From: Chaetomium olivaceum
Taxonomy: Eukaryota; Ascomycota; Sordariomycetes; Sordariales; Chaetomiaceae
Assembly: GCA_039881045.1 (NCBI GenBank)
Contig: JAYWVB010000031.1
Coordinates: 1 to 64,000 of the forward strand
Reading direction: 5' to 3'
Length of the DNA: 64,000 nt
The first letter of the stretch is position 1. Every line of letters begins with the position of its first letter. Of the stretch, positions 23,765 to 35,761 are shown piece after piece. The notes beneath the pieces were generated by a model, which was given only the letters and a program-made list of their open reading frames with translations, did no database searches and had not been told where the DNA came from. A program made the position numbers and the translations under genes.

Positions 23765-24088
23765 GAATAAGTCGCTGCGTAGATTAGCATTTATGCCCCA
23801 TAAGTCTTCTTGTGACTCAATACTGTTACGAGGAGCATCACATTCCTATTCGCTCTTTGTGTTGGCTAAACCCTATCGTTCCTAGTGGCACAACCTGCTG
23901 CGCGGTGAATGTGTTTTATGCTTGGTTTTTATCCGAGCCCTGTAACACTTCCAGGTCACGAACATATGGCGCGGCAAACGACTGTTGCTCAGAAGGCAAG
24001 CAACAAGCAGTAAGTGGTCACCAAGGAATGCCGCCAAACAACAACAAAACTGACAACAACCTCACCCCTCCTCGCAACAAGCCAGTCA
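23765..24088. other. intergenic
   Basis: Upstream flank of the kinase-like gene and 3' flank of the nitrilase. No gene is seen. Confidence 0.35.
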
Positions 24089-25249
24089 TCAGTTCTCATC
24101 CTTCCCCACCTCATACCCATAATGCCACCCCTCCCCCTTCAAGTCCTTCCTCACCTTATACTCGCTCTCAATTGCCAGGACCGCCTCAAAGTCCACCTCC
24201 ACCACCCTCATCTCCTCGGTATTCAGCGCCAGCCCCTCGCCTCCCACCTGCCCATAAACCGGCGCCACCACCTGGCTCAACCCGGGCGCATTCACAAACA
24301 CGACCACACATTCATTCTCAAACGCCCTCGCCACGAGCACGCTGTTGATGAACAGGCCCTCACACAGCGGGTTCATCCGCTTGCGTGTCTCGTCCAGGTC
24401 GCTCCCGTCGCTCGTCCAGTACGACGGGATGACGATCAGCTCGGCGCCGTCGCGCACCAGCGCCCGGAAGGGTTCGGGGAAGGCCAGGTCCCAGCAGATG
24501 AGCATGCCCGCGCGTATGGGACGACGGGGGGCTTGGTCGTCCGAGCCGGCCGCGGTGCCCCAGGTTAGGGGGGTGTCGAACGCGCGGTGGGCGGATTGGG
24601 CGATGCCTGCTGTGAGGTGGGGTCGCTCCGAGTGCCAGAGGTTGACCTTTTGGTAGGGGGACAAGAGGTCGCCGGTGCCGGCTTCGATCCAGTAGGCCAT
24701 GTTGCGGATCTCTTGGGTGACGTCGTTCTTGTCGGGGTTGGTGGTGGTTGTGTTGGGGGCGGGGTGGACCTCGCAGATGGTGCCGGGGACGATGTTGATG
24801 TTTAGGTCCTTGGCTAGGGCTTGGTAGCGGGGGAGGTAGGTTGCGGACTCGGCGCAGGCGGCGATGAAGTCCGGGTGGTCGGGGCACCACGAGGTTAGGT
24901 GGTACTCAGGCAGCACGGCGAGGTGTGCTCCCTGAGCTGCGGCCTGTCGGAGGAAGGACTCGGCTCGGGCGAAGTTGTCTTTGACAGCGACATCCTGACA
25001 GGCGGGTGTAAGTGAGTTGTGTGTGAGCTGAAGGGGGTGGCAGACTGATAGATGAAGGCAGGCGGGTGTGCCGTAATAAGCCACGATATCAAAGACCAGA
25101 AGAGGGCTCGCACAGCCATACCGTCTGACTTTAGAGAATCGCGGCGGTCGTGTAGAGACGAACCGTGGACCATGATCCATGAAAGTCTGACATCATCGAC
25201 TCACCTTGGGTTGAAGCTGAATAGTCGCGATTTTGTAATTGGGTGCCAT
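24089..25249 (-). CDS. Nitrilase/carbon-nitrogen hydrolase superfamily protein
   Basis: Exons 25249-25205 and 24994-24089 give 316 intact residues starting MAPNYKIATIQLQPK. The Glu-Lys-Cys catalytic triad is present: Glu45 (LPEYH), Lys131 (YQKVNLW) and Cys182 (LICWDLAFPE). The enzyme should hydrolyse a C-N bond (amide or nitrile). The closest layout is the omega-amidase/amidohydrolase-like branch rather than classical plant-type nitrilases, but the substrate cannot be read from sequence. There is no signal peptide, so it is probably cytosolic. The neighbours give no pathway clue. Confidence 0.88.
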
Positions 25250-25886
25250 CGTTGCCTGTAGTACTAATTCGTGTTGTGAGATCAAAACTTAGAACTGAAC
25301 GCCTCGACCTTTAGACGTCAGGGGACGTTTCAAATGTATGGGAGAAGGGGAAGGGTGGGAGAAGAGACCATGACGGGTCAACCCAACGGCCGAAGACCTG
25401 TCGGCGCCGAGCTTCGGTTTTTGGCAAGTCCTACCCCACTTTGACCAGTCGTGTTCTACACTGCATGACATTTCCGGAGCAAGAAGGATTGTGTACGTAA
25501 CATTGTGTAAGTCCGACTAGGTTTCGTAGCCGGCGAGCTCCCGACGCGGAATTAGGCAGTCAGCTGTTGCCGTTGCAACTTCTTTGTTCCTTTCTTCTGT
25601 TATCACGATAAAAGGAAGTTACCAGCGTAGAGGGTGAAATCAGGGCAGAGGCGTGCACAAGGCGAAGGCAGGAGAAAGTTCGCATATATATTGTCGTTTT
25701 CCATTGATTTGCTTCGTGACGCCGTAACTTGCTGGTGATATCCAGCCATCACCATAAATCGTGAAGCGAAAGACCCAGCTGTGACCATTCTAAGCTCAGT
25801 TGCCACCGCCGTCCCTTGCCATGTATGCCCGGTCGTACTGCCATATACCTTCCCGCCGAACGCCGTCCTTCCCGCAATGCTATTTC
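25250..25886. other. intergenic between two minus-strand genes
   Basis: Promoter side of the nitrilase and 3' flank of AHA1. No gene is supported. Confidence 0.4.
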
Positions 25887-27081
25887 TTAGAGAATGGTGC
25901 CGAAGCTGCAGGTGTTAGACCAAGATCTCACGAAGCAGGTGATGAACACTTACCCAAAGGTTCGCTTGATGCTGCGGACGTAATACTCGAGCCAGTTCCG
26001 CTTGGTCACCTCTTCCTGACCAATGGGCACACCCTTCCACTCGACGCGCATGACCGTGACCTTGTCGACATCGTTCTGGTCGAACTCGATCTGGAGTGTC
26101 GAGTAATGGCCCGCCGGCCACTGATCCAGACGCCAGCTCTGGACAATCTTGCTCGGCTCCTCCAACTCCAGGAACTCGCCCGAGACGTTGCCACCAAATA
26201 GCTCAAACTTGCCGCCCTTCTTGGCGCCGTCGAATACCTTAGGCGGGGCCCTGGTGAAGGCGGCGATCCGCTCCGGGTCGGTGAAGGTCTTGTAGAGTTC
26301 TTCGGCCGTCGTGCGGAATTCCTCGTTGTCGGTCACGGTAGTCGTGTTGACAACGGCGCCGGTGGTGCTTTGCGAGCTTGTCGTTGCTGCCGGCTTGGCA
26401 GCAGCTGGCTGGGGGTGCAATTTGGGAGTGGAGAAGCCGCTGGACGGGTTCGAACCAGGGGCGTGCTGGATATCCTTGCCGTGCTCGGCGATAAGGGCAG
26501 GCGAGAGCTTGACAAACTCGCTGCGGAGCTGGGGGACGAGCTTTGACCGCACCAGGTCCTTGACAGGCTGCTTCTCCTTGGACTCGGAGTAGATATCAAT
26601 GTCGAACTGTTGACAAGTCCTTAGTTCGCGGCTACAGGTAACCCATTGTCAGGGGTAAACCTACCACGAACTCGTCCTCGGTGAGCTCGTGCGAGACCTC
26701 CGGGACGGTAATGGTGCCCGAAACGTCGTCATCCTCGGCAGTGGAGCCTGGAGCGCAGAGATTTTAGCCCACCACTGGACAAATCGACAATTACGAGGGA
26801 AATTTGGAACAATGCAGGGCGCGGGAACAAGTGTTTGTAATTCTATGGCAATACGTACCTGTGTACTCCAGAGTTAACTTGACATCAAATATCGTAATGA
26901 CCTTGCCCTTGCGCTGTGCCACGTCGACGTCTCCGTCCATGCTGATGACCTTGCTGATCTTGGCCGTCACATCCCCCTCCTTCGCCTCGACCTTGGGGAG
27001 GTTGTCATCGAACCACTTGCGCGCCCACGGCGACGCATCCTTGTTCACCCAGTGCCAGTTGTTGGGGTTGTGCAGAACCAT
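25887..27081 (-). CDS. AHA1: Activator of Hsp90 ATPase (Aha1)
   Basis: This is a cytosolic co-chaperone that stimulates the Hsp90 ATPase. Four exons (27081-26859, 26747-26665, 26606-25954, 25905-25887) give 325 residues. The N-terminal Aha1_N domain begins NPNNWHWVNKDASPWARKWF. An Ala/Thr/Pro-rich linker (about 170-200) leads to the C-terminal AHSA1/START-like domain with EEFRTTAEELYKTFTDPERIAAFTR and QSWRLDQWPAGHYSTL. The last exon is only 19 nt and supplies the family-typical end FGFGTIL. Without it the frame stops early at 25950. The frame is intact, as expected for a conserved chaperone gene. Confidence 0.95.
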
Positions 27082-30000
27082 GTTTGCGGTTGTCGAGGAG
27101 AGGAGGAGCCTAAAAGTTAATGTCTGTCTCGGTCAGCAACGGGCTCTTTGAAGCTGAAGCTCAAGAATAATGAATAGATTGGTGCTCGATCAGAGATGGC
27201 CTGGTGGACCGCAGCTTCGTCATCAAGGGAGGGAGTACAAGTCGCCCTATGACTGGTGCCAGCTGAACAATCATCAGGGAGCAATTGGCGCGTCTATGTG
27301 TGCAGGGTGCGAAGAAATAAACATACCGAAGTGTTTGCTGATGGTGATCAGAAACAACCGCTGTCAAGAGGTTGTTTGCGCAGAGACAAATGGAAAAGAG
27401 CAGGAAGAAATGCGAAAAGGGCGAGGCTCGCCCAAATGAAGAGATTGGGGCAGCTGCCGAGGAGCAGCTTGGAAAGCTCTAGAAAACTCAGCGGGCTCCA
27501 GTTGGGCGGGGAGCAGGGGCTCGCGCTGACCTTCACCGCCTTTGGTGGGGTCCGGTTACTGCCGCTTCTGCGGGGACCTCCAACCTGAACCAAATCCAGA
27601 CCAAGCCTTGCCAAACTCCTCGTTCCTGCTTCTTGATTTCCAAGTTATCCAATCTCTGCACGTGTAAAATCCCCTGACGATCCTCAGCCTTTTTATACGT
27701 ACCACTCACTATAGCTGGCGTATTATTGAATGCATATCCATATCTCCTACACAGTTCGTGAGCTTCCGCAGCCGCGCAACCTTGCGTTTCAAGTTTTCAA
27801 CATCGAAGCGACAGCTTCAGTTCATAGAACCCGGAGCTGGATGGACTTGTTCGGTGGGCGGGCCGGGACTTCCATTTTAAGCACCCCACAGCTCTAGCCT
27901 TCACTCCATAGCGTGATTGTCTGTTTCTGACGTGGCTATTTGCCCAGCACGCATACCACGAATCCAACTGCTGGTCAAAGCGGGATTGTATTACATCGAC
28001 ACTTCTCACCGGAGCTCTTGCATGAGCGTTCGATTTCGCTGACAGCCGAATAACCTCGGACAACAGGGGACAGCTGATTATGACCGTGTACGTATGGTGG
28101 GCAAGAGTCAACTGAATTAGCGGGCCCAAGCTCGGCCGACGCCGGTTGCTCGAAACCCGGGGGTGATCCACAATCCCGGCGATTTCTCCGACACGAGGGC
28201 CCCAACGGAGCCACCGAACCTAAATTTAATTAAAGAACACTTCGGCCCCGGCCGGCTGGAAAGGCGCCGCCAAGATTCAACGGCCACAGCTCTCTTGGCC
28301 GACTGCCTTGATGTGGCACCCGCAGCCTGCGCATCGTGCCGAGGTGATGCGTTCGGATATCAATCATACATACATCGACTCAAGTAGAACATCACCAGGG
28401 TGAGTCAACCTTGGACGTCACATCCGGGAATCTCATCTTAGGTCGCTAAATTGGAGCTGGTAATATAGTTTGCCTTGGTTTCTGCATCGTATCTCGACGA
28501 CGGCTGTGGCGTTCATGCAGATCTGTTTACTAGTTGGATATTTTGAGTTGCCAGGTATGTAGTGTTGTATTTGACACCCACATTTGAGATCACTGATCAG
28601 TGACTTCTCTTCGGCATGGAGGCTTTCCGATGCCAACTGGGGTTCTGAAAGTCACACAGTAGCCTATCACGTTAAGCAACACCCACCGCTATTAATATCT
28701 CACGCACCGATCCCAAGGCCTTTTAGAGTGTGTGGGGGCTTCGGCAAAGATGAGCTGATAGCCGTGATATTGTGTCTAATTGGGCAACCTGAGCCTGCCA
28801 ATACCGCCTCATCAAGCTGAAAGAGCCAAGGGCTTCTGGACTCAGCTACTAATTGGGCATACTGGGTGGTTTTGAGATCAGTTGTTGAGTTCACAACCAC
28901 CAGTCCAGCAAGGTTCTGCTGTAACAGCGGGCAGCAAGCGGAATACTTCTACCATATTGGCCACAGGAGCAGGCACATCGCCGGCGCGGTTTGGCTTGTA
29001 GGCCGGCTGAACTCGAAGCTGAATTGTTGGCATCGTCTTCAGACTCTTGGCGACTACAGAAAAAGGCACTGAGGTCTCGCTCAGGGATATGAGTTTTATA
29101 TGATTCTTCGCCGAGTTGAGAGGCGGAGCCCTCGCTCCTTATCCGGCAAACCACGGAGACCTGCTTTTTCTGTCCGAGCATGTCCGAAGTTGCAGAGCGG
29201 AGCACGCGGAGTCTCAGGGAAGAAGCATCTGGCATCTGCGAATGCACCGACAAGAAACAGTCGAATCATGCGCCAAGAATCGAGCAAGGGGTTAAGCGCC
29301 CGCAGTCTGCATCACAGCCCATGCACAGCTTCTGACGAATCATGGCCGACCTCCTGAATTTTGCCCAGAACCAAGAATAGATTGCCGGCACAGACCTCGA
29401 GCAACAGCCCAATCATCGCTTGTCACCCCATCGCCCGACCCTTTTTCCCCTCTTCCCTCGACAGGACCGCTCGCCACAATCGCGTTGTGAGCATGGCATG
29501 CATGGATCAAGCATCTCGCTGTTGGAATGGGCCGAGAGTGACGGACTGACGGTGGGCCTTGCGCGGCATGTTGGCTCGTTGGAGAGACCCGGCAGGGCAG
29601 GCAAGGTGAACATGTGTCCCGGAACCCCTGTCGAGCCCCTTGAAGCGCGCTCCGACCGCTCTCTGAAGAGCCTGAACGCTTTCGCGACACGGAGTGACCC
29701 CGTCTGCGGATTGATGTTGCACCTGCACGTCCGTGTCTTGCTGCACGACGTGACGACTCACTAAGCCCGGGTCAGGCTCGGATGGTACATGTTTCTGGGG
29801 TGGGACAAGGACGGGATGATCCATTGGTGATCGCCATCAGAGACTCCCATCTCGTGCCTTCTTCGGATGTAAACCGCTTCTGTTGCTGCAAGCAGAGTGT
29901 CTCAATAGACGCACCGCGACATTGGATGGCTGGACGTTGACCACAGTCGTCTCGGCAGGCCGCACCGTTGAAAGGCCAGCGAACCAGGGCTGGTTTCGGA

Positions 30001-30637
30001 GCGCAACCCCTCTTGGGAAAGGAAGCCAGGGAGGCAGGGTCGTCTCGGAAGGCACCTGAAAGAGCCAAGGCCACCCTCCCACCCCAAGTTGACCACCGGA
30101 AAGCGGGAGGGGTGGCTCCCGCTTTTCAATGCACGTTCGACAGTTAATCTACCCACCCGCACCGCAACTCCCACCACACCAGGGGGGCTGATAGGTTGCG
30201 GAATCCACCGTCGCCTCTTCTCGGCTTCCGTGTCGGGCCTGGAGCAATCCCTCTTTACCTCCTGCAAACGTTCCCACCCACCGCCCGACTCCAGCTGCAG
30301 CTTGCACCACCTCGCGCCGCAGCCGCGCTTTGGGAGGGACGACAGCTTTTCAGGACGACTTTTAACTGCTTCGACTACCGGTGCGAAGTAGTCACCGATA
30401 TTTGAGTACGATTATACGGCCTATCCGGGGTCCAGATTTGCTCGGCAAGACCAGAAGTCGACATCACTCAGTCGTGAATGGCTTGGTAACCGTGTCGTGT
30501 GGCCTCTGCTGTCGCCTCGAGACAGCTCGAGGATCGTGAAACGGGGGCGGTCAAAGAGGGTCTTTTAGGGTGACGGTCGTCGGTGAGAATCTTGGTCTCG
30601 CTCAAAGGCCCAAGTTCGGCAACGGCGCTTCTTCATC
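27082..30637. other. 3.5-kb intergenic region, no supported gene
   Basis: All open frames are short, without domain signal. The last several hundred bases (about 29800-30637) are C/G-rich and are plausibly the long 5' leader and promoter of the gene at 30638. Nothing mobile or RNA-like could be recognised. Confidence 0.45.
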
Positions 30638-33600
30638 ATGATGAGCTCCCCGCGAGATCCTACGGCGCGACTCCGCGCCGGGTTAAATCCGCTTCACACG
30701 GCATCGATAGGTGGATTTCATGGCCACAACCCAAACCACACGCCGGTGTCGGCTTTGTCAGTGAGTTCCCACGGCGCCTTCTCGTCCGGCCAAACCCCCC
30801 TGAGCGCCATCCAGCCATACAATCCGCAACAATGGATCTCCTCGCCGGTCGCCGGTCCAGTTCCGGATCGAATGCAGCACGTCCAGCCTGCTCAGTCGTA
30901 CCAAGAGCCTCAAAGTGAGCCCCCCATCCCCTCGTATATCGCAGCCTTTGACTAACATGACAAAGCGTCCCCGTTACCTCCCCCCCATATTCCCCTCCCC
31001 GCAGCAACCGCCCCATGAGCATGGTATTCGACCAAACCCAGGTAGCCAACGTGTCCGTTGCGAGAGCCCCTCCGCCACCGATTCAGCGGGTCGCCACGGA
31101 ACCGCCTGTCGCAAACACATCATTCCCTCCCCCACCCGGAACAAGAGGCGCCTCGCGTGAGAGACGGTTTGGGCTTTCATCGTTAGGGAGAAGGCGAGAG
31201 GTGGAACAAGCAAGTCCACCTATGGAGCCACCACCGCAAACTAGGTCGTTTAGTATGCTGTCGCGGAGTGTTGTTAGCCACCCGGGGCCGTTGACGCTTC
31301 AGATACCGCAAAGAACCGATTCGGACTCGCCTCAGAACATGGCCCCCGGGGCACGACGAGCGGCTTCGACCCCGGCCGTTTCCACGCCCACGTCCGCTCG
31401 ATCGCGGTCCTCGTCGCAAGTGAGGTGGGACCCGGCCATGCCTGTACCACCACCCCCACCTGGCCCGCCGCCATCGACGGCGAGGTCCCAGAGTGTTCAG
31501 CGAATGCCAACCGGAAACGAACCGATCGTGTCACCGCCGACCCGACGACCACCACCGGGTGGGATTGCCGCTTTGGGCCCGGTGCCGCTAACGCCGGCAA
31601 ATTGGAGAGACGGCGATAGCATGCCGGGGCCTGGGTCGCAAGACCACGAACCGCCAAACAGGGCGGAGCCGTCAAATAGGATGCAGACGCCAAATAGGAT
31701 GGCTGTACATGCTACCGAAGCCCCGCGTCCCGAGAGCCCTATGGCAAGCCCAGAGCCTGAATCCAGCGCTTCAGCAAGCCCAGCTGGGGGTTTGACGAGG
31801 AGCCCCGCTGTAAGGGGTGACAAGGCACAGACCTTGCTCGAAAGGAGGAGCGAGAGTAAGACACGAGGAACTACCCGCGGCTCAATCGATGCTTCGGCGA
31901 AACTACAACCCCTTTCCGATATTGTGATTCCGGGACCTTCCGGGGGACTGCAACGACGATTGACCATTAGCCGCGGAACGCCGCGGACAGGCAGAACGGG
32001 TGATACTCCCAGAACAGGCGAGTCGATGGAAAGTGGCCAAGAGTCGCGGACGCCACGGGCAGATGGATCGGCACAAATCCTGTCAGGACAGGTAACACCC
32101 ACGATGATGTCGCCGAGCGCGGGGAAACAACCAGAGCGCCATGCCCTTGCGCCGAAGGCCCTCCCCACTCCACCCACAGGAAGCCGATCGTCTTCATCGC
32201 ACCGGGGGATGAGCACCGGGCCGTTGAGCGCCCCACAGTCTCCTTCACCACTAATGACTAAACATGTAGTCGTTACTCAGAGCACCGAGCAGTTTGCGCG
32301 GGGCACCATCGAGCGCTTCGCCGCTTTCGCCCGGAATGAGGCGATAGCACCAAACGATGCGGAACGGGTTCGGTTGTTCGCCGAGTTCTTTGTGAGCGAG
32401 TCGAGGATACGACGAGAGCGGTACGGGGCGGCCATTGGGGCTATGGGGTCCGAGATTCTGGACCTGACGCGCGACCTGTTCCGGCCGATGCCTGCCAGAC
32501 GAGAGTCCACGAATTCAGTCACCAGCGGGACCGTGGAACTAACACCACAGTCATCCGAACCCAGGTCACACCGGGGTTCTATCGGGTCGGCCCTGGGTGG
32601 CAACACACCAACATCCAGCCAGCCAGCACCACCGTCACCTAGCCCGTCCGCCAACCAGAACTGGCAGTCGTCCAATTTCATGCCATCTCTCTCGCCGATT
32701 CTAAGTATGAGCGTCAGCGACGCACTAGACGAGGAGGATTCTCGCGGCCGCCCAGCCAGCCGCTGGTGGGAGGCAGACTCGACTGGGGCCCCTGGAGGCA
32801 GGATAGAGAGGTCGAAACGGGAGTCCAAGTACATGGGCGTTCCCAAAGAGGCGCGCGAGGCGCTACAGTGGGTTGACGAGCCGCAACCATCGCCTGGCGC
32901 AGGGTCGAGCAAGCGCGGCTCCTATCCGCCGGAGAAGTCGGGATGGCACGACCAGGACCCGATGACCACTCCCCAGGCCTTCTCTCACAGTTCACTTGCC
33001 TCGTCCTCAACACCAGCGACACCAAACCCCGAGCATCTGGACGTCTCCCGCCTCGTAACACTGCCGCCCCCGTACCCACGCCACCACCCCGCCGTGAACA
33101 ACAACCACCCCGAGCTCGCCTCGACCCGCAGCGAGGTCCGCGTGATCAGCGACATGACCGAAGTCGACGGCATCAAGGAAGTGTTCAAGTTGACCAGTGC
33201 CAAGATGCGAGCCGAAGCCGGCGAAACAGAAAAGAAGCGACGCCAGGCCCTCCGCCAACACCTCCAACAGCAAATCTCGTCCGGCGCCATGGGCTACGCC
33301 GAAGCGGCCGCGGCCGAAGCCGACGCCAAAACCGACGAACAAAGCCACCTCAAAGACCTCGAAAAGAAAGACTTCGACGCCTTCCAAACCGCCGTGGTCA
33401 TGCCGGTCAACGAGATCCTCCAAACCCGCATCAACAGCGCCACCAACCTCTTCCAGTCCCTCCGCAGCCGCCTCTTCGACGAAACGCACGAATCTAACCC
33501 CAACCTCCCGCAAGAAGAAGGCGACGAGCAGCCCGAACTCCTCGAGAAACTCACCCTCCTCAAATGGATCTTCGAGGCGCGCGAGGCCCTCCACCGCAGC

Positions 33601-34307
33601 CTGTACGACCTGCTCTCGGAGCGCAACGACCGCTACCGCGACATGGTGCTGGTGCCGTACCGCCTGGCGGGGCAGAACGACAAGGTGGCGTCCGCGGAAG
33701 CCTTCTTCGTCGAGGACGGCGCCAAGCGCGCCCAGGCCTATGCCGAGGAGGTGCTGCAGCGCACGCAGGAGTTCCGCGACGTCGTCGAGGAGACGGTCGC
33801 GCGCGGCGTCGAGGTCCAGCTGAATGCGTTTTGGGATATCGCGCCCGATCTGAAGCGCCTGCTCGATAAGATCCCCGGCGGCGACCTCGATGGGTTCCAG
33901 ATCCAGATCCCGGCGGCCGAGTTTGGCGAGAACCGGCGTATCTGGACCATCCGCTGCAGTATCTGTTTAGTCTGCTGCTGCATGCCGAGAAGAGCACGTA
34001 CCAGTTTATTGAGAGCCAGACGAACTTGTTGTGTCTGTTGCATGAGGTCAGGGAGGCGTGCGTGTCGGCGCGGGTCAAGGCGATGGAGCTAGAGCGGCGG
34101 GATCCGGCGCGTGTGGAGGAGCTGAAGGCGCAGGAGGCGAGAAGGCTGACAGATGATTTGAAGGAGAAGGTGCGGGTTGTGCAGGACCAGTGGAATAGTG
34201 CGCTGGGGGAGACGGTCGGGAATGTGAAGGAGAGGGTGGGTGGTTGGTTGTTGGAGACTGGGGGGTGGGATGAGAGTTTTGAGGAGGGCGGTGTTGGCGG
34301 TGTTTAG
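30638..34307 (+). CDS. Large Pro/Ser-rich protein with C-terminal coiled coil, function unknown
   Basis: Start ATG 30638 (MMSSPRDPTARLRAGLNPL). An intron at 30915-30965 precedes the long second exon. Residues from about 95 to 600 are disordered, Pro/Ser/Arg-rich, with polyproline stretches. A short helical block (TEQFARGTIERFAAFARNE) lies near the middle. From about residue 690, a Glu/Gln/Lys-rich helical and coiled-coil region runs to the C-terminus. Two one-base breaks are seen. A seven-C run near 30980 would need an eighth C to link the exons in frame (LPPPPYSPPRSN). A missing C near 33940 is needed to read ENPAYLDHPLQYLFSLLLHAEK. The protein looks conserved and is probably a scaffold. I do not recognise the family. 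Confidence 0.7.
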
Positions 34308-35079
34308 AGGGAGAGGTGTTGAGAGAGGGTCGTTTGGTTGACATTCTGCTTCGCACAAAAGGAGCGTGGTGGTGGTCTAATTATTTAGCATTTTCGACGG
34401 CGGCACCCTTGTGAGGGGTTGTCGTGAATGGCGGTCTTGATACCCCCTTGCCGTTTTATTTCTACACACACGGGCAAAGAAGGAACGAAACAATGATGTA
34501 TATGAGCGGGGTGTTATGGGATGGATGGATTTGTCGGATTCAGGACGGCGATCCAAGGTCGTGTTACCTTCAAACCCATACTTTGGGAGGTTATCTGATA
34601 CCAAATACACAACTTCAACTACTCTGAACGCGAAAGGCCGATGTATGGTGGTGTCTCATCACTGAGCTGATATCTGGCTCGCGGTGGTAAAGCACATACA
34701 TTGCAATGGTTGTATCCGATGTCTTCTCTCCGGACTGTTGACCTCGAGTGGGCGTTGGTGGTGAACACATCGCACTCTCTGTCTTGTATCTGATGTACAT
34801 GTGGTTGGTTGGTATACAGTTCCTCGTGTTTCTCTTCCTTCGTCTGGTGCATAGATACCATATCGTCAGCACAACCTCCTTGGGACTTAACCCCAAGCTC
34901 CGAGTAACATACCAAAACAAATATCCCCCGTTACGATCCAACCTACAAAGCCAAAAGAACCTCAAAGCCAAGCCCCTTCGCCAAAACGCCGCATATTCCC
35001 ATATAGCAACCCAATCCACTCTTTCATTCATACAGCCAGCCAACCCCCCCCCCGCCCCCTTTCACTTTTTCACCACCAC
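34308..35079. other. intergenic between convergent genes
   Basis: 3' flanks of the coiled-coil gene and FMC1. A long run of C lies near 35047-35056. No gene is seen. Confidence 0.4.
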
Positions 35080-35442
35080 TTATTTCTCCTTCCCCTCCGC
35101 CTCCGCCTCCGCCTCGAGATCATATTCCACCGGTAGATCCATCCCGACCCTCCTCGCCGTCAGCCGCACTCTCTCCTCCTCATCCATACCCATACCCGGG
35201 TTGTAGCGCTCTAGCAGCGTCACGTAGGTGCGCTGGGCGCGCAGGTAGGCCACGTACTGCTCGGCTTGGGCGGCGCGCAGCTCGGCTGAGGGAAAAGAGG
35301 CGGTGGCGGAGGATGTGCCGGAAGACTGTTGCTGGAAGTTTTCGCGCAGGCGCTGGTGGAGGGGGGCGCGCGGCGTGCTGAGGAGGGGGCGGGGTGGGAG
35401 CTCGCGGAGGAGGGAGCGGTAGAGGGAGCGGGTGGTTGCCAT
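35080..35442 (-). CDS. FMC1: Mitochondrial F1-ATPase assembly factor Fmc1
   Basis: This single-exon gene encodes 120 residues. The start MATTRSLYRSLLRELPPR matches the Fmc1 family, which has an LYR-like SLYRSLLREL helix near the N-terminus. Two further helices contain LRAAQAEQYVAYLRAQRTYVTLLERYNPG. The acidic tail (EYDLEAEAEAEGKEK) is encoded by a short GAG/GCG repeat. In yeast Fmc1 is a matrix protein that supports assembly of the F1 sector of ATP synthase, together with Atp12, at elevated temperature. It is transcribed divergently from the EngB-type GTPase, 319 bp away, another gene for a mitochondrial protein. Confidence 0.85.
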   Translation of the reverse strand: MATTRSLYRSLLRELPPRPLLSTPRAPLHQRLRENFQQQSSGTSSATASFPSAELRAAQAEQYVAYLRAQRTYVTLLERYNPGMGMDEEERVRLTARRVGMDLPVEYDLEAEAEAEGKEK

Positions 35443-35761
35443 TTTTGGGGGTGGTTTTTTGGGTTGGGGTGCCGATTAGTGAGACTAAGATTGGCGCTCG
35501 GTTGAAGCTGGGTTGTTTGGTTGTTTGTCGTGGGAGAGGTGGTGGTTTGTGGTGGGCGAATTGGTTGATGGAGCTTGAGGTGGAAAACTGCGGTTTGGCT
35601 CTGGAGATTAACTTTAACCCTAACCCCTATCGCAAATATTACCGGCAGGCAAGCAGATTGCCCAGAATTATCGTCGTATCTTTCTCTGTTGACTTGGTGG
35701 ATTGAACTCTTGTGACTAGCATCAACGAAGACTCGACAGCCTGCCGGCCCAATCTGGCACA
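35443..35761. promoter_or_regulatory. bidirectional promoter FMC1 / EngB-type GTPase with telobox
   Basis: The 319-bp gap separates two divergent genes for mitochondrial proteins. It contains AACCCTAACCC (35616-35626), a telobox-type motif known in fungal and plant promoters of ribosomal and translation genes. Its use here is inferred. Confidence 0.5.

Noticed and set aside
18885..25249. possible secondary-metabolite cluster (tyrosinase, SnoaL-like, nitrilase)
   Set aside because: No backbone enzyme (PKS, NRPS, terpene synthase), P450 or dedicated regulator is present.
26448..26465. tRNA B-box-like GGGTTCGAACC in AHA1
   Set aside because: It lies inside the coding exon and has no anticodon arm or acceptor stem.
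31497..32216. antisense frames opposite the large Pro/Ser-rich gene
   Set aside because: Shadow frames of GC-rich coding DNA with no domains.
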